Of a stretch of DNA of 42,682 nt, positions 34,563-42,097 are shown piece by piece (within the stretch, counting starts at the first letter, position 1; each line of letters begins with the position of its first letter). This DNA comes from an uncultured Coriobacteriaceae bacterium. GTDB lineage: Bacteria; Actinomycetota; Coriobacteriia; Coriobacteriales; Atopobiaceae. The stretch covers positions 1 through 42,682 of the forward strand of contig CACYWP010000024.1 in assembly GCA_902778135.1 (NCBI GenBank), written 5' to 3'. The translations under genes were made by a program, and so were the position numbers. The notes under the pieces were generated by a model, which saw nothing but the letters and a program-made list of their open reading frames with translations, had not been told where the DNA came from and searched no databases.

Positions 34563-35378
34563 GTGCCGTCACAGGTGCAATGGGCGAGACTGAGTGACTT
34601 TCTCCTGCGGGTCGGTGCCTGCGACGAGACGATCCCCTTCTGCGTCACCGCACTGGAGCGCCTGGGTAGGGTGGTGCCCTTCGATCAGGGCCGCGTCTAT
34701 CTCATGGACGACCGCGGCTTCGTGTACGGCGAATACCTCCTTGGCGTGGGGAGGGATACGGCAAAGGAGTACCGCGAGTTCTATGGCGGCGTCAGTGACA
34801 ACCGCTATTCGGCGACGCGCCGGGCAAAGTTCGAGGCCAGAAAGCTCCAGATGCGATTCCGCTGCGATCTCGACTCCGGAACGCACGCGCGTAGGCGACC
34901 GATTGACGTCATTGACTGGGGCGGGGAGCCACGCAACACGCGGTTCTATCGCGAGTACGTGGCGACCCTCGGCCTGACCTACACCACGGGCTTCCAGCTC
35001 TTCGGGTCGACTGGTGCCACCCGTGCGCTCTTCTGCCTGGACCGGACGCGTCCCATCGCGTTCTCGGGGGAGGAGCGGGTGCTGCTCTCGCTCGCTGCGT
35101 CGCACATGGATAACATATTCCGCAAGCTCCACGCGAGCATACCTGCGGCACCCGTTGCCAGCGAGCCCTTCTCTGCGGATGGGGTGGTCCTTACCAATCG
35201 CGAGAGGCAGCTGTGCGCGATGATCATGCATGGCGACACGCCCCAGCAGATTGCGAAGGCGCTGGGCATCTCTCGCCGCACGGTGTACAAGCACGTCTCG
35301 AACATCCACGCGAAGCTGGGCGTCTCCAGCCAGGCGGAGCTGATAGCCCGTCTTAACTCGTCTGTGGTTGCGCAGTAG
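34563..35378 (+). CDS. LuxR-family transcriptional regulator
   Basis: A 271-residue protein with an N-terminal sensor-like region (about 1-190, PAS/GAF-like, unassigned) and a C-terminal LuxR/GerE helix-turn-helix (LTNRERQLCAMIMHGDTPQQ, then IAKALGISRRTVYKHVSNIH and AKLGVSSQAELIARL). This layout is common among Coriobacteriia regulators of host-metabolite genes. The start is placed at GTG 34563 because GGAAGGGGG lies five bases upstream; ATGs at 34536 and 34497 are alternatives. The preceding AEC transporter and ior genes are candidate targets. Confidence 0.85.
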   Translation: MPSQVQWARLSDFLLRVGACDETIPFCVTALERLGRVVPFDQGRVYLMDDRGFVYGEYLLGVGRDTAKEYREFYGGVSDNRYSATRRAKFEARKLQMRFRCDLDSGTHARRRPIDVIDWGGEPRNTRFYREYVATLGLTYTTGFQLFGSTGATRALFCLDRTRPIAFSGEERVLLSLAASHMDNIFRKLHASIPAAPVASEPFSADGVVLTNRERQLCAMIMHGDTPQQIAKALGISRRTVYKHVSNIHAKLGVSSQAELIARLNSSVVAQ

Positions 35379-35634
35379 GGCAGGTTGCCGAGGGGTCGAC
35401 TGTGCGTTCGCTTGCCTATGGGTTGGATTGGTAGCCATCGGGCAAAGATGCCCAGGGCCGAGTATCACGCTCCTCGCAAGATGGTCGTACCATTGGATAG
35501 TCCCGTCCGCAATGGACTGTGCGAAACGAGGGGAGAGCTTGGGGGACGCTTCCGTTGACAGCCGCAAGAGGGGACTGCACCGCCCCATTGACCGCCCCAC
35601 GTCGCGGAGGAAGGCTCCGTCCCCAACTCCATCG

Positions 35635-36009
35635 CTAGGTGAGGTCACCCATCTCTGCGGCCCAGTCGATGTCGGTGGGACGCCCCTCCGCATCTGCGGT
35701 TCCGGGTGTCCAGTGACAGGCGGCGAGGTCGACGTGGTCATCGTCGAGCAGGGGCACCCCCTCGCGTTCGAGCATGATGCGCTGCACGCTGGGCGATCCG
35801 TCCTCCTCGCGTGCCCAGAAGCGGCCGTCCTTGTAGACCACGCGATGGCAGGGGATGGCACCTGGCTCAAGGGAGGAGTGCATGGCATAGCCCACGAAGA
35901 GGGCCTTGCGCGGCTGTCCGATGGCACGGGCTATGTCGCCGTAGGTGGTCACATACCCTGCGGGAACCTGCTGGACGACCTCGTAGACCCTGTCGTTGAA
36001 CGCACCCAT
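35635..36009 (-). CDS. short O6-alkylguanine-DNA alkyltransferase-like protein
   Basis: A 124-residue protein that matches only the C-terminal DNA-binding/active-site domain of MGMT (Ogt/Ada C). VYEVVQQVPAGYVTTYGDIARAIG and the active-site PCHRVV (C54) are clear. True alkyltransferase-like proteins of this size often have Trp in place of the Cys, so keeping the cysteine means it could still accept alkyl groups in a suicidal repair reaction. There is no N-terminal domain. GAAAGG lies six bases before the ATG. It follows pepT on the same strand after 49 bp, so the two may be co-transcribed. Confidence 0.88.
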   Translation of the reverse strand: MGAFNDRVYEVVQQVPAGYVTTYGDIARAIGQPRKALFVGYAMHSSLEPGAIPCHRVVYKDGRFWAREEDGSPSVQRIMLEREGVPLLDDDHVDLAACHWTPGTADAEGRPTDIDWAAEMGDLT

Positions 36010-36058
36010 GACACGCCTTTCGTCGACTTCACCGTGCGGCCCATTCTAGCGCGACGGA

Positions 36059-37327
36059 TCAGCCTGCGTCCCTGTCTGACACGACCGGACGCGCATGTAT
36101 GCCGACAAGGGCGACCAGCACGTCCACGAGCCTCTCCAGTTCGGGTACGGGGACGAACTCGCGCACGCCGTGGGCATTGTGGTAGCAGGCGGAGAGGTTG
36201 ATGCAGGGAAAGCCCCGGAAGGAGAGCTGGGAGCCGTCGGTGCCGCCACGCATGGGCACGAAGAAGGGGTCGACGCCACAGGCTTCGAACGCCGCGCGGG
36301 CACGGTCGATGAGGTGGCGGTTCTCGGGCAGGCAGACCACGTCTGCCAGGTTGTGGTACTGGTCGCGGATCTCCAGCTCGATCACCTCGGACCCCATCTG
36401 CCTGTTGACGAGCCGTGCCGCGGCGCGCATGAGCTCCTTGCGCCGCTCGACCTTTGCCTGGTCGTGGTCGCGGATGATGTAGTCGGCCTCCGCGTACTCG
36501 CAGGACCCCTCGATGCGGTCCAGGAAGTAGAAGCCCTCGTAGCCCTCCGTCAGCTCGGGACGCTCGGCCGGTGGCAGCATCTGGTTGAAGCGCATGAGCG
36601 CTTCGCATGCGTTGACCAGCACGCCCTTTGCGGTGCCGGGGTGCACCGAGAGGCCGTGGGCGCGTACGAGCGCCTCCGCGGCGTTGAAGGTCTCGTAGCA
36701 GATCTCGCCCAGCGGGCCGCCGTCGATGGTGTAGCCCCAGCGTGCGCCGAAGGAATCCAGGTCGAGCAGGGCGGCTCCATGTCCGATCTCCTCGTCGGGC
36801 ACGAAGGCGAACGCCAGGCGCGGGTGGGGGAGCGTCGGGTCGTCCCTCAGGCGTTGCAGCAGCGCGATGCAAGCGGCGTCCGCCGCCTTGTCGTCACCAC
36901 CCAGCAGCGAGGTTCCGTCCGCTGTCACGAGGGTCCATCCCACCATGTGTGCGAGTCGTGGGTTCGTATCTGGCCCGATCGTCACCTCGCGGCCGTCTCG
37001 CCCGATGCCGATGACCAGCTCGCCCCCCTCGTAGCGGAGCAGCTGGGGGCGCACGGGGTCGCCGTAGCTCTGGGGCGCGGTATCCAGATGACAGCAGAAC
37101 CCCAGCGTGGGAAGGTCCTCGCAACCCGGGCTGGCGGGCCAGTGGGCCGTCACGTAGGCATGCTCGTCGAGCGTGACATCCCGCGCGCCGACGGCCAACA
37201 GGTCGTCGCGCATGGCGCGCGCGATGTCGAACTGGCTTGCAGACGAGGGCACCTCGCCCGCGTTCCGGGGGTCGGACTGCGAGGGGATGCTGCAGTATTT
37301 GATGAAAAGGCTGACGACGTGGCTCAT
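36059..37327 (-). CDS. pepT: peptidase T (tripeptide aminopeptidase)
   Basis: A 422-residue M20B dizinc aminopeptidase that removes N-terminal residues from tripeptides in the cytoplasm. Metal and catalytic residues: H80 and D82 in CCHLDTAP, the bridging Asp in GGDDKAADAA (143-152), E179/E180 in VPDEEIGHG, D202 in TIDGG, and the final His in ACYHNAHGVREFV. Length fits. The start at 37327 has GGAG six bases upstream and matches the usual N-terminus. Fits an amino-acid-fermenting life with peptide uptake. Confidence 0.94.
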   Translation of the reverse strand: MSHVVSLFIKYCSIPSQSDPRNAGEVPSSASQFDIARAMRDDLLAVGARDVTLDEHAYVTAHWPASPGCEDLPTLGFCCHLDTAPQSYGDPVRPQLLRYEGGELVIGIGRDGREVTIGPDTNPRLAHMVGWTLVTADGTSLLGGDDKAADAACIALLQRLRDDPTLPHPRLAFAFVPDEEIGHGAALLDLDSFGARWGYTIDGGPLGEICYETFNAAEALVRAHGLSVHPGTAKGVLVNACEALMRFNQMLPPAERPELTEGYEGFYFLDRIEGSCEYAEADYIIRDHDQAKVERRKELMRAAARLVNRQMGSEVIELEIRDQYHNLADVVCLPENRHLIDRARAAFEACGVDPFFVPMRGGTDGSQLSFRGFPCINLSACYHNAHGVREFVPVPELERLVDVLVALVGIHARPVVSDRDAG

Positions 37328-37581
37328 GGTCGCTCCGGATGATGAGGGGTTTGCGAGGCAAGTATACCCCAGGCCATCCAGCGCGCCTGGCACCCCCGTC
37401 CAACCTGCCTCTTGTCACCGTCCTACCGCTGGCGGATGCGCGCCGGTGCCGGACCCTACCATCCGTAGGGAGACCCCCTCGCTTGCCGCGACAAACTGTG
37501 GATACATCGTCACGCCAGCCGGTGCGAGACTCTCCTTGAAGCCCAGCGCCGCAACCGGCGCTCCCGAAACAAGGAGGAACC

Positions 37582-37797
37582 ATGGCGTATTCCGTCGACG
37601 ACAAGTGCAGGAAGCTTGCCAAGAACCCCGAGGCCGCGGCCATCATCTCCGAGTACTCGCCCGGGTTCACCACCGATCCGCAGATGAAGATGGTGATGGG
37701 TCTGACCCTGCGCAAGCTCGCCAGCTTCCCGCAGGCCAAGGAGCTCGCTGACGCGCTCGACGAGATCGATGCTCGCCTGAAGGCCATCGAGGATTAG
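37582..37797 (+). CDS. 71-residue helical protein
   Basis: A small soluble protein with a strong ribosome site (AAGGAGGAACC before the ATG). The pattern (KCRKLAKNPEAAAIISEYSP, then MKMVMGLTLRKLASFPQAKE) resembles a short helical domain that I have seen fused to the end of some glycosidases and esterases in Gram-positive anaerobes, here standing alone. It is not linked to an enzyme gene. Function is unknown. Composition and codon use are normal for the window, so it is probably real and expressed. Confidence 0.75.
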   Translation: MAYSVDDKCRKLAKNPEAAAIISEYSPGFTTDPQMKMVMGLTLRKLASFPQAKELADALDEIDARLKAIED

Positions 37798-37864
37798 TCG
37801 TACGTGCGCTCCATGGGCCCGCAACTGCGTGGCGCAGATGCGGGTCACAAGGGAGGGAGGGGAC

Positions 37865-37895
37865 GCCCCGTCTCGGCTCGCAGCCGGAGCGGGGC
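37865..37895. terminator. GC-rich hairpin between convergent genes
   Basis: GCCCCG and GGCT on the left arm pair with AGCC and CGGGGC on the right (37865-37878 and 37882-37895) with a 3-base mismatch inside and a 3-base loop. It lies between the 71-residue gene and the convergent PucR gene. No T-run follows. Confidence 0.45.
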
Positions 37896-37950
37896 GGCTC
37901 GTCGTTGATGGGCCGACGCGCGCGGCCTTCGCGCCAGGGATCGCTGGCCC

Positions 37951-39495
37951 CTAGCTCAGGCGGTCGCCCAGCTCCGCGCGGATGGCGCGAGCCTTCAGCA
38001 GGATCTGCAGCCGCAGCCGCACGTCGGGGTCGTCGAGGTCTTCGCCCAGCTCGCGCTTGATGCGGTTGACGCGCTCGATGAGCGTGCTGCGGTGGACGTA
38101 GAGCTCCCGCGCGGTCTTGGTGATGCTCATCGCGTTGTCCAGCAGCGTCGAGAGGGTCAGCAGGTAGCTCGTCTGCGACTGCTCGTCGTGGCGCTGCAGG
38201 CGCCGGAGTCCCTCGGAGAAGAGCATGTCGGGCGGCAGGTCGCCCAAGGCGTTGAACACCATTCCCATCAGCGCGTAGTCCTGGCACAGGTAGACCGAGC
38301 GCTCGGGGTTTGCCAGCGACCCGTTCTCGAGGGTCGAGCTCGCCTGCAGGAAGTAGAGCCGGGCGCGTGACAGGTCGCTCATGGGCTCGCTGACGCCGGC
38401 ACGGGCAGAAAGCGGCTCGATGAGCCCCTCAAGCGTGCTCACGAGCTGGTGCTGGTAGGAGCCCCCTTCGTCCATCAGCGGGCTGATGTCGATGAAGGCC
38501 ACCACCGAGATGCGATGATGCTCGAAGGCGATGGAGTGGGGGAAGGCGCGCTCGACCATGGTGCACACGTAGCCGATGGGCAGCCGATTGAGCCGATGCC
38601 CCAGACGGATGCGCACGCAAACGTAGCGGCACTCCTCGTGCTGGGCGTCCAACAGAGTGCGCTCCATGTTGTCGAGGGGAATCTCGTCCACCAGGTCCAT
38701 GAGGATGCGTCGGAGGGACGTACTGGTGCTCTCGGGCAGCTGTGACTGGCGCCGGATGGCGCGGACGAGCAGACAGGCGAGGTAGTCTGCCAGCTGGTAG
38801 TCGCTCTCGCGCCAGGGACGCCGCTCGTAGTAGACCGTGAAGCAGCCCAGGTACTCCCCGGCGTCGATGAGGTTGGTGTTGAGGGTGGTGGTGCCGAGCA
38901 GCTCGAGCAGGAACGGCTCCGCCAGGTCCATCTCGAGCTCGCGATGGGTGAGGTAGCGCTCGAAGTCGTTGGGGTCGAGGATGGCGCTGGCGCCCAGGCC
39001 TGCCAGGGCAGACGCATCCGAGGTCTCGTCGCGCTCCCAGCGCCCTAGGTAGCGGAACTGCGAGTCGATGACGGAGAGCGGGTTGTCGAAGATGGGGGCG
39101 GAGCATTCCAGCATCGTGTTAATGTCCGCGTCGTCGTTGATGATCTCGCCCAGGACGGTCTCCCACGCGTCGTGGCGGTCGTAGATGCGCTGGATCTCGT
39201 TGAACGTCGCATAGATGTCGGAGTTGGGCACCTGTATGACGCAGCACCGCTCCGCGAAATAGCGCAGGCGGGTGCCAGGGCCAATGCTGACGAGGACGGC
39301 GCCGGGACGCACTGACAGATGGTGCGGCAGGCGATCCTCGGACACGACGTAGAGGTGGTTGTCACGCAGCTCGCGGCAGCTGCGTTCGAGCAGCTCGGGG
39401 CGTTGCAGCGTCAGGCCGTTCCGCGGCGCGCCCAAAAGACGCGCCCCATACGACGAAGGCAGGTTGTCCACGATGACTTGTGCGCTGAGCTTCAT
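37951..39495 (-). CDS. PucR-family transcriptional regulator
   Basis: A 514-residue regulator. The N-terminal ~100 residues resemble a substrate-sensing PucR domain (LLERSCRELRDNHLYVVSED), the middle is GGDEF-like/unassigned, and the C-terminus is the PucR HTH_30 (LLDNAMSITKTARELYVHRS then TLIERVNRIKREL). PucR regulators are usually activated by a small molecule and control the neighbouring catabolic genes. The start at MKLSAQ has GAGGGGT six bases upstream; ATGs at 39552 and 39510 are alternatives. It diverges from the unknown/GcvT-like/SDR operon over a 271-bp gap that holds a palindrome, so it probably controls that operon. Confidence 0.88.
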   Translation of the reverse strand: MKLSAQVIVDNLPSSYGARLLGAPRNGLTLQRPELLERSCRELRDNHLYVVSEDRLPHHLSVRPGAVLVSIGPGTRLRYFAERCCVIQVPNSDIYATFNEIQRIYDRHDAWETVLGEIINDDADINTMLECSAPIFDNPLSVIDSQFRYLGRWERDETSDASALAGLGASAILDPNDFERYLTHRELEMDLAEPFLLELLGTTTLNTNLIDAGEYLGCFTVYYERRPWRESDYQLADYLACLLVRAIRRQSQLPESTSTSLRRILMDLVDEIPLDNMERTLLDAQHEECRYVCVRIRLGHRLNRLPIGYVCTMVERAFPHSIAFEHHRISVVAFIDISPLMDEGGSYQHQLVSTLEGLIEPLSARAGVSEPMSDLSRARLYFLQASSTLENGSLANPERSVYLCQDYALMGMVFNALGDLPPDMLFSEGLRRLQRHDEQSQTSYLLTLSTLLDNAMSITKTARELYVHRSTLIERVNRIKRELGEDLDDPDVRLRLQILLKARAIRAELGDRLS

Positions 39496-39633
39496 GCCCT
39501 GACCCCTCATGTGTATGGCTGCCGTGAGTATGGCGTGACACGATGGTGCCATTATCGCGCAGGGTCCGTGTCGCAGCAGGTGCGAGCCGGTGGCGATGGG
39601 GCTACCGTTCGCCAGGCGGCAACGTACGGTCCA

Positions 39634-39650
39634 CCCTACAAATTGTGGGG
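39634..39650. promoter_or_regulatory. operator-like palindrome between PucR and the GcvT-like operon
   Basis: CCC-T-ACAA-A-TTGT-G-GGG is a 17-bp near-palindrome (7 of 8 arm pairs). It lies 117 bp before the first gene of the plus-strand operon and 139 bp before the PucR start, in the only non-coding gap between them. Confidence 0.5.
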
Positions 39651-39766
39651 TAATGGTGCCGCGCGCTCGTCAGTTTGCATGCTGGCCCATCGCGTCTCGA
39701 CATCACAGACTCAACGATGTGAGTGTACCGCGCGCGAGCGCACACATCGGAGAGGGAGGAGCAACC

Positions 39767-40996
39767 ATGGCCCTGCTCAAGCATGTCGCTACCCATCGGG
39801 GGGTGGAGACGGCATTCGGCAAGATCATCCCCGAGAAGGAGGCCTACAGCTACTGCCTGAGGACGATTGCGGCGTTCTCGGCAAACGTCTTCCAGGTGAT
39901 GCGCGTCCTGAACGATGACTGGGAGGATCGCACCGAGCAGATCACCGAGATCGCCAACATGATGAACTGCGCCGCCTGTGCCGGTGGCGAGAACGAGCTG
40001 TTCCAGTACCTCAACGCGTTCTATGACGAGTGGAACATTCCCGAGCTCGTGAAGCGCGCCGCATGGATCGGCGCCATCTGGGGCGACTACGGCGACGAAG
40101 CCGAGGATATGGCCGGGCGCGTCATCCAGTTCACCGAAAACCGCGTGGAGAAGGAGCTCGACACCTGCCCGTGGGACATCGTCGGCTCCGAGATGTGCAA
40201 CATGACGACGGGCATGTTCACGGCCAACTTTGACATCGCCGCCGGTGGCGAGCACGGTGCCATCACCAATGACGTGCAGCTCAACATGTGCGAGGCCCGC
40301 GGCTGCGGCAACCCGCACTGTCGCGTCGTGGCCGAGCGCCTCGATGCATACGGCCTGGAGCACCAGGGCTGGCTCGACCATCGCGGCGCCGCCCACGCGC
40401 CCGTGCACGACACGCCCCTCGAGCGTCGCGTGCGCCATGCCCAGGGCCTGCGCAACGGCCAGTACGTGCAGGCCTTTGGCGAGGAGAACTCGCTCGAGTG
40501 GCAGTACAACTGGGTCGCCCAGATGGGCTGGGTCTGGTCCATCAGCTTCCCGCTCATCGCCATCCGCGACATGGCCGAGGACGACGACGAGTTCGAGCGC
40601 ATCCTTCGCATCGTGTTTGCCACCGCAGGCAAGAACTCCTTCATCGACTTCTTCGCGCGCGAGGGGCTGCGCAGCTGGCTGGACATTCCGCGCGAGATCG
40701 GCGACAACGACCCGCGTGTCATGGGCGCCTACATCGATGCCGTGCTGGGCTGCCAGCTGGTGCCGCACGAGTGGGAGGCCTTCGACGCCGAGGGTGTCGA
40801 GATCCGCGTGAGCCAGGAGGACTTCGAGGGCCGCTTCGAGATGGCGCCGCTCGAGGAGATTACGATGGGCTACGAGGCGCAGTGGAACGGCGCCTGCCAC
40901 ACGCTCGTCTCGCCCGAATGGTCGGTCTGGATTGCCGAAGACGATGACGACTACATCATCACCGTGGGCCGCAAGGTCGACGATCGCGCGCTCTAG
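39767..40996 (+). CDS. unrecognised cysteine-rich protein, first gene of a GcvT-like operon
   Basis: A 409-residue protein I cannot assign with confidence. It has cysteines at 30, 68, 71, 134, 144, 175, 180 and 185; the cluster CEARGCGNPHCRVVAE (175-190) recalls the cysteine end of V4R-type sensor/chaperone domains (about 60-190), and CAAC (68-71) may add a metal ligand. The second half has Trp-rich, acidic stretches (WQYNWVAQMGWVW; EDDDEFERI). No signal peptide or helix-turn-helix is seen. AGAGGGAGGAG precedes the ATG. The GcvT-like gene starts 16 bp after its stop, so they are one operon. It may be a substrate-binding or methyl-transfer partner of that protein. Confidence 0.8.
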   Translation: MALLKHVATHRGVETAFGKIIPEKEAYSYCLRTIAAFSANVFQVMRVLNDDWEDRTEQITEIANMMNCAACAGGENELFQYLNAFYDEWNIPELVKRAAWIGAIWGDYGDEAEDMAGRVIQFTENRVEKELDTCPWDIVGSEMCNMTTGMFTANFDIAAGGEHGAITNDVQLNMCEARGCGNPHCRVVAERLDAYGLEHQGWLDHRGAAHAPVHDTPLERRVRHAQGLRNGQYVQAFGEENSLEWQYNWVAQMGWVWSISFPLIAIRDMAEDDDEFERILRIVFATAGKNSFIDFFAREGLRSWLDIPREIGDNDPRVMGAYIDAVLGCQLVPHEWEAFDAEGVEIRVSQEDFEGRFEMAPLEEITMGYEAQWNGACHTLVSPEWSVWIAEDDDDYIITVGRKVDDRAL

Positions 40997-41012
40997 AGGG
41001 GAGTGGGAGAAG

Positions 41013-42008
41013 ATGCTGTTCAAAGATGACGAGGTCGCGCGCGCCGAGGCAAAGGCCGTGCGCGAGAACGCAGGCTGGTATCGCTGGACGCACGACCTGG
41101 TGCGGGTGAGTGGCGCGGATTCCGAGCGGTTCCTCGACTGGATGCTCGTGAACCGTATTGCGGGCACGCCCGAGGGTCGCGGCAAGTACACCACCATGCT
41201 CGACGAGCAGGGCCAGATCATCGACGACCTCGTGGCCTTCAACCGCGGTGGCGGCGTGTGGTGGCTCTCTACGCTGTACGGCCCCCATGCGATGCGCTGG
41301 TTTGACGCGCACCGCGAGGGATTTGATGTGGTCTACGAGGATGTCACACAGGCGTGGGACATGTACTCCGTGCAGGGGCCCGCTTCGGCGCAGGTCATGG
41401 CTGCGCTGCTCGACGAGCCGGTGGACGGGCTCAAGCGCTTCCAGATCGTGGAGCGCCAGGTGGGGGAGACCCCGGTCGTGGTCGACCGCGGTGGCTTTAC
41501 GGGCGAGCTGGGCTTCGAGCTCTACTGCGCACGCGAGGATTCCGCGGCTGTGGCCGAGGCCATCGCTGCAGCGGCCGCGCAGTTTGATGCGCCGCGCCTG
41601 ACGACACTTGAGGTCTACGTGCGCTCGCTGCCCATGGAGAAGGGCATGGCGCTGCGCCAGGACTACTACGGCCTCACACCCTACGAGGCCAACCTCGGCT
41701 GGTCCGTGCATCTGGACAAGGACTTCCTTGGCAAGGAGGCGCTGGTGGCAGCCCATGCGGAGGGCGAGCGGCGTGCCTTCGTGGGCGTGGAGATCGAGCG
41801 CGAGAGCTATGAGGACATCGCCCAGAAGGAGATCCTGTACAAGCGTGGCGTGCCTCGTGGCTATGTCACCCAAATGATCTATGGCTACACCGTGGACAAG
41901 AACATTGGCTTTGCCGTGGTCGACGCCGCAAGGTGCCCGGTGGGCACGCGTGTGACCATCGGCTGCAACGACAGCCCGGCCATCATAGTCGAGCCCAAGT
42001 GGCTCTAA
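41013..42008 (+). CDS. GcvT-like folate-dependent methyltransferase/demethylase
   Basis: A 331-residue member of the aminomethyltransferase fold. The N-terminal region has YTTMLDEQGQIIDDLVAF (59-76; the Asp pair at 71-72 is where GcvT holds folate), and GFTGELGFELY (161-171) is the family's GYTGE-GFE motif. It is shorter than T-protein of glycine cleavage, and no gcvP/gcvH gene is nearby. In other relatives (vanillate demethylase LigM, DMSP demethylase DmdA) the same fold moves a methyl group from substrate to tetrahydrofolate. GGGAG lies before the ATG. A 33-bp palindromic repeat begins at the base after its stop codon. I infer methyl removal from an unknown substrate. Confidence 0.85.
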   Translation: MLFKDDEVARAEAKAVRENAGWYRWTHDLVRVSGADSERFLDWMLVNRIAGTPEGRGKYTTMLDEQGQIIDDLVAFNRGGGVWWLSTLYGPHAMRWFDAHREGFDVVYEDVTQAWDMYSVQGPASAQVMAALLDEPVDGLKRFQIVERQVGETPVVVDRGGFTGELGFELYCAREDSAAVAEAIAAAAAQFDAPRLTTLEVYVRSLPMEKGMALRQDYYGLTPYEANLGWSVHLDKDFLGKEALVAAHAEGERRAFVGVEIERESYEDIAQKEILYKRGVPRGYVTQMIYGYTVDKNIGFAVVDAARCPVGTRVTIGCNDSPAIIVEPKWL

Positions 42009-42041
42009 TTCGACCATCTGGGACGGTTCTCTCCGGTTGAA
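42009..42041 (+). repeat. dispersed 33-bp palindromic repeat, single copy
   Basis: Core TTCGACC...GGTTGAA starts the base after the GcvT-like stop codon. It matches the repeats at 28109 and 28173 with a few changes (CTCTCCGG for CTCCACGG; GGTTGAA for GGTCGAA). It lies inside the operon, between the GcvT-like and dehydrogenase genes. Confidence 0.75.
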
Positions 42042-42097
42042 AAGAGCGTACGGCGGGGAGAGCCGTCCCCATGACCTCATCGGGAAGGATTGAAGAC

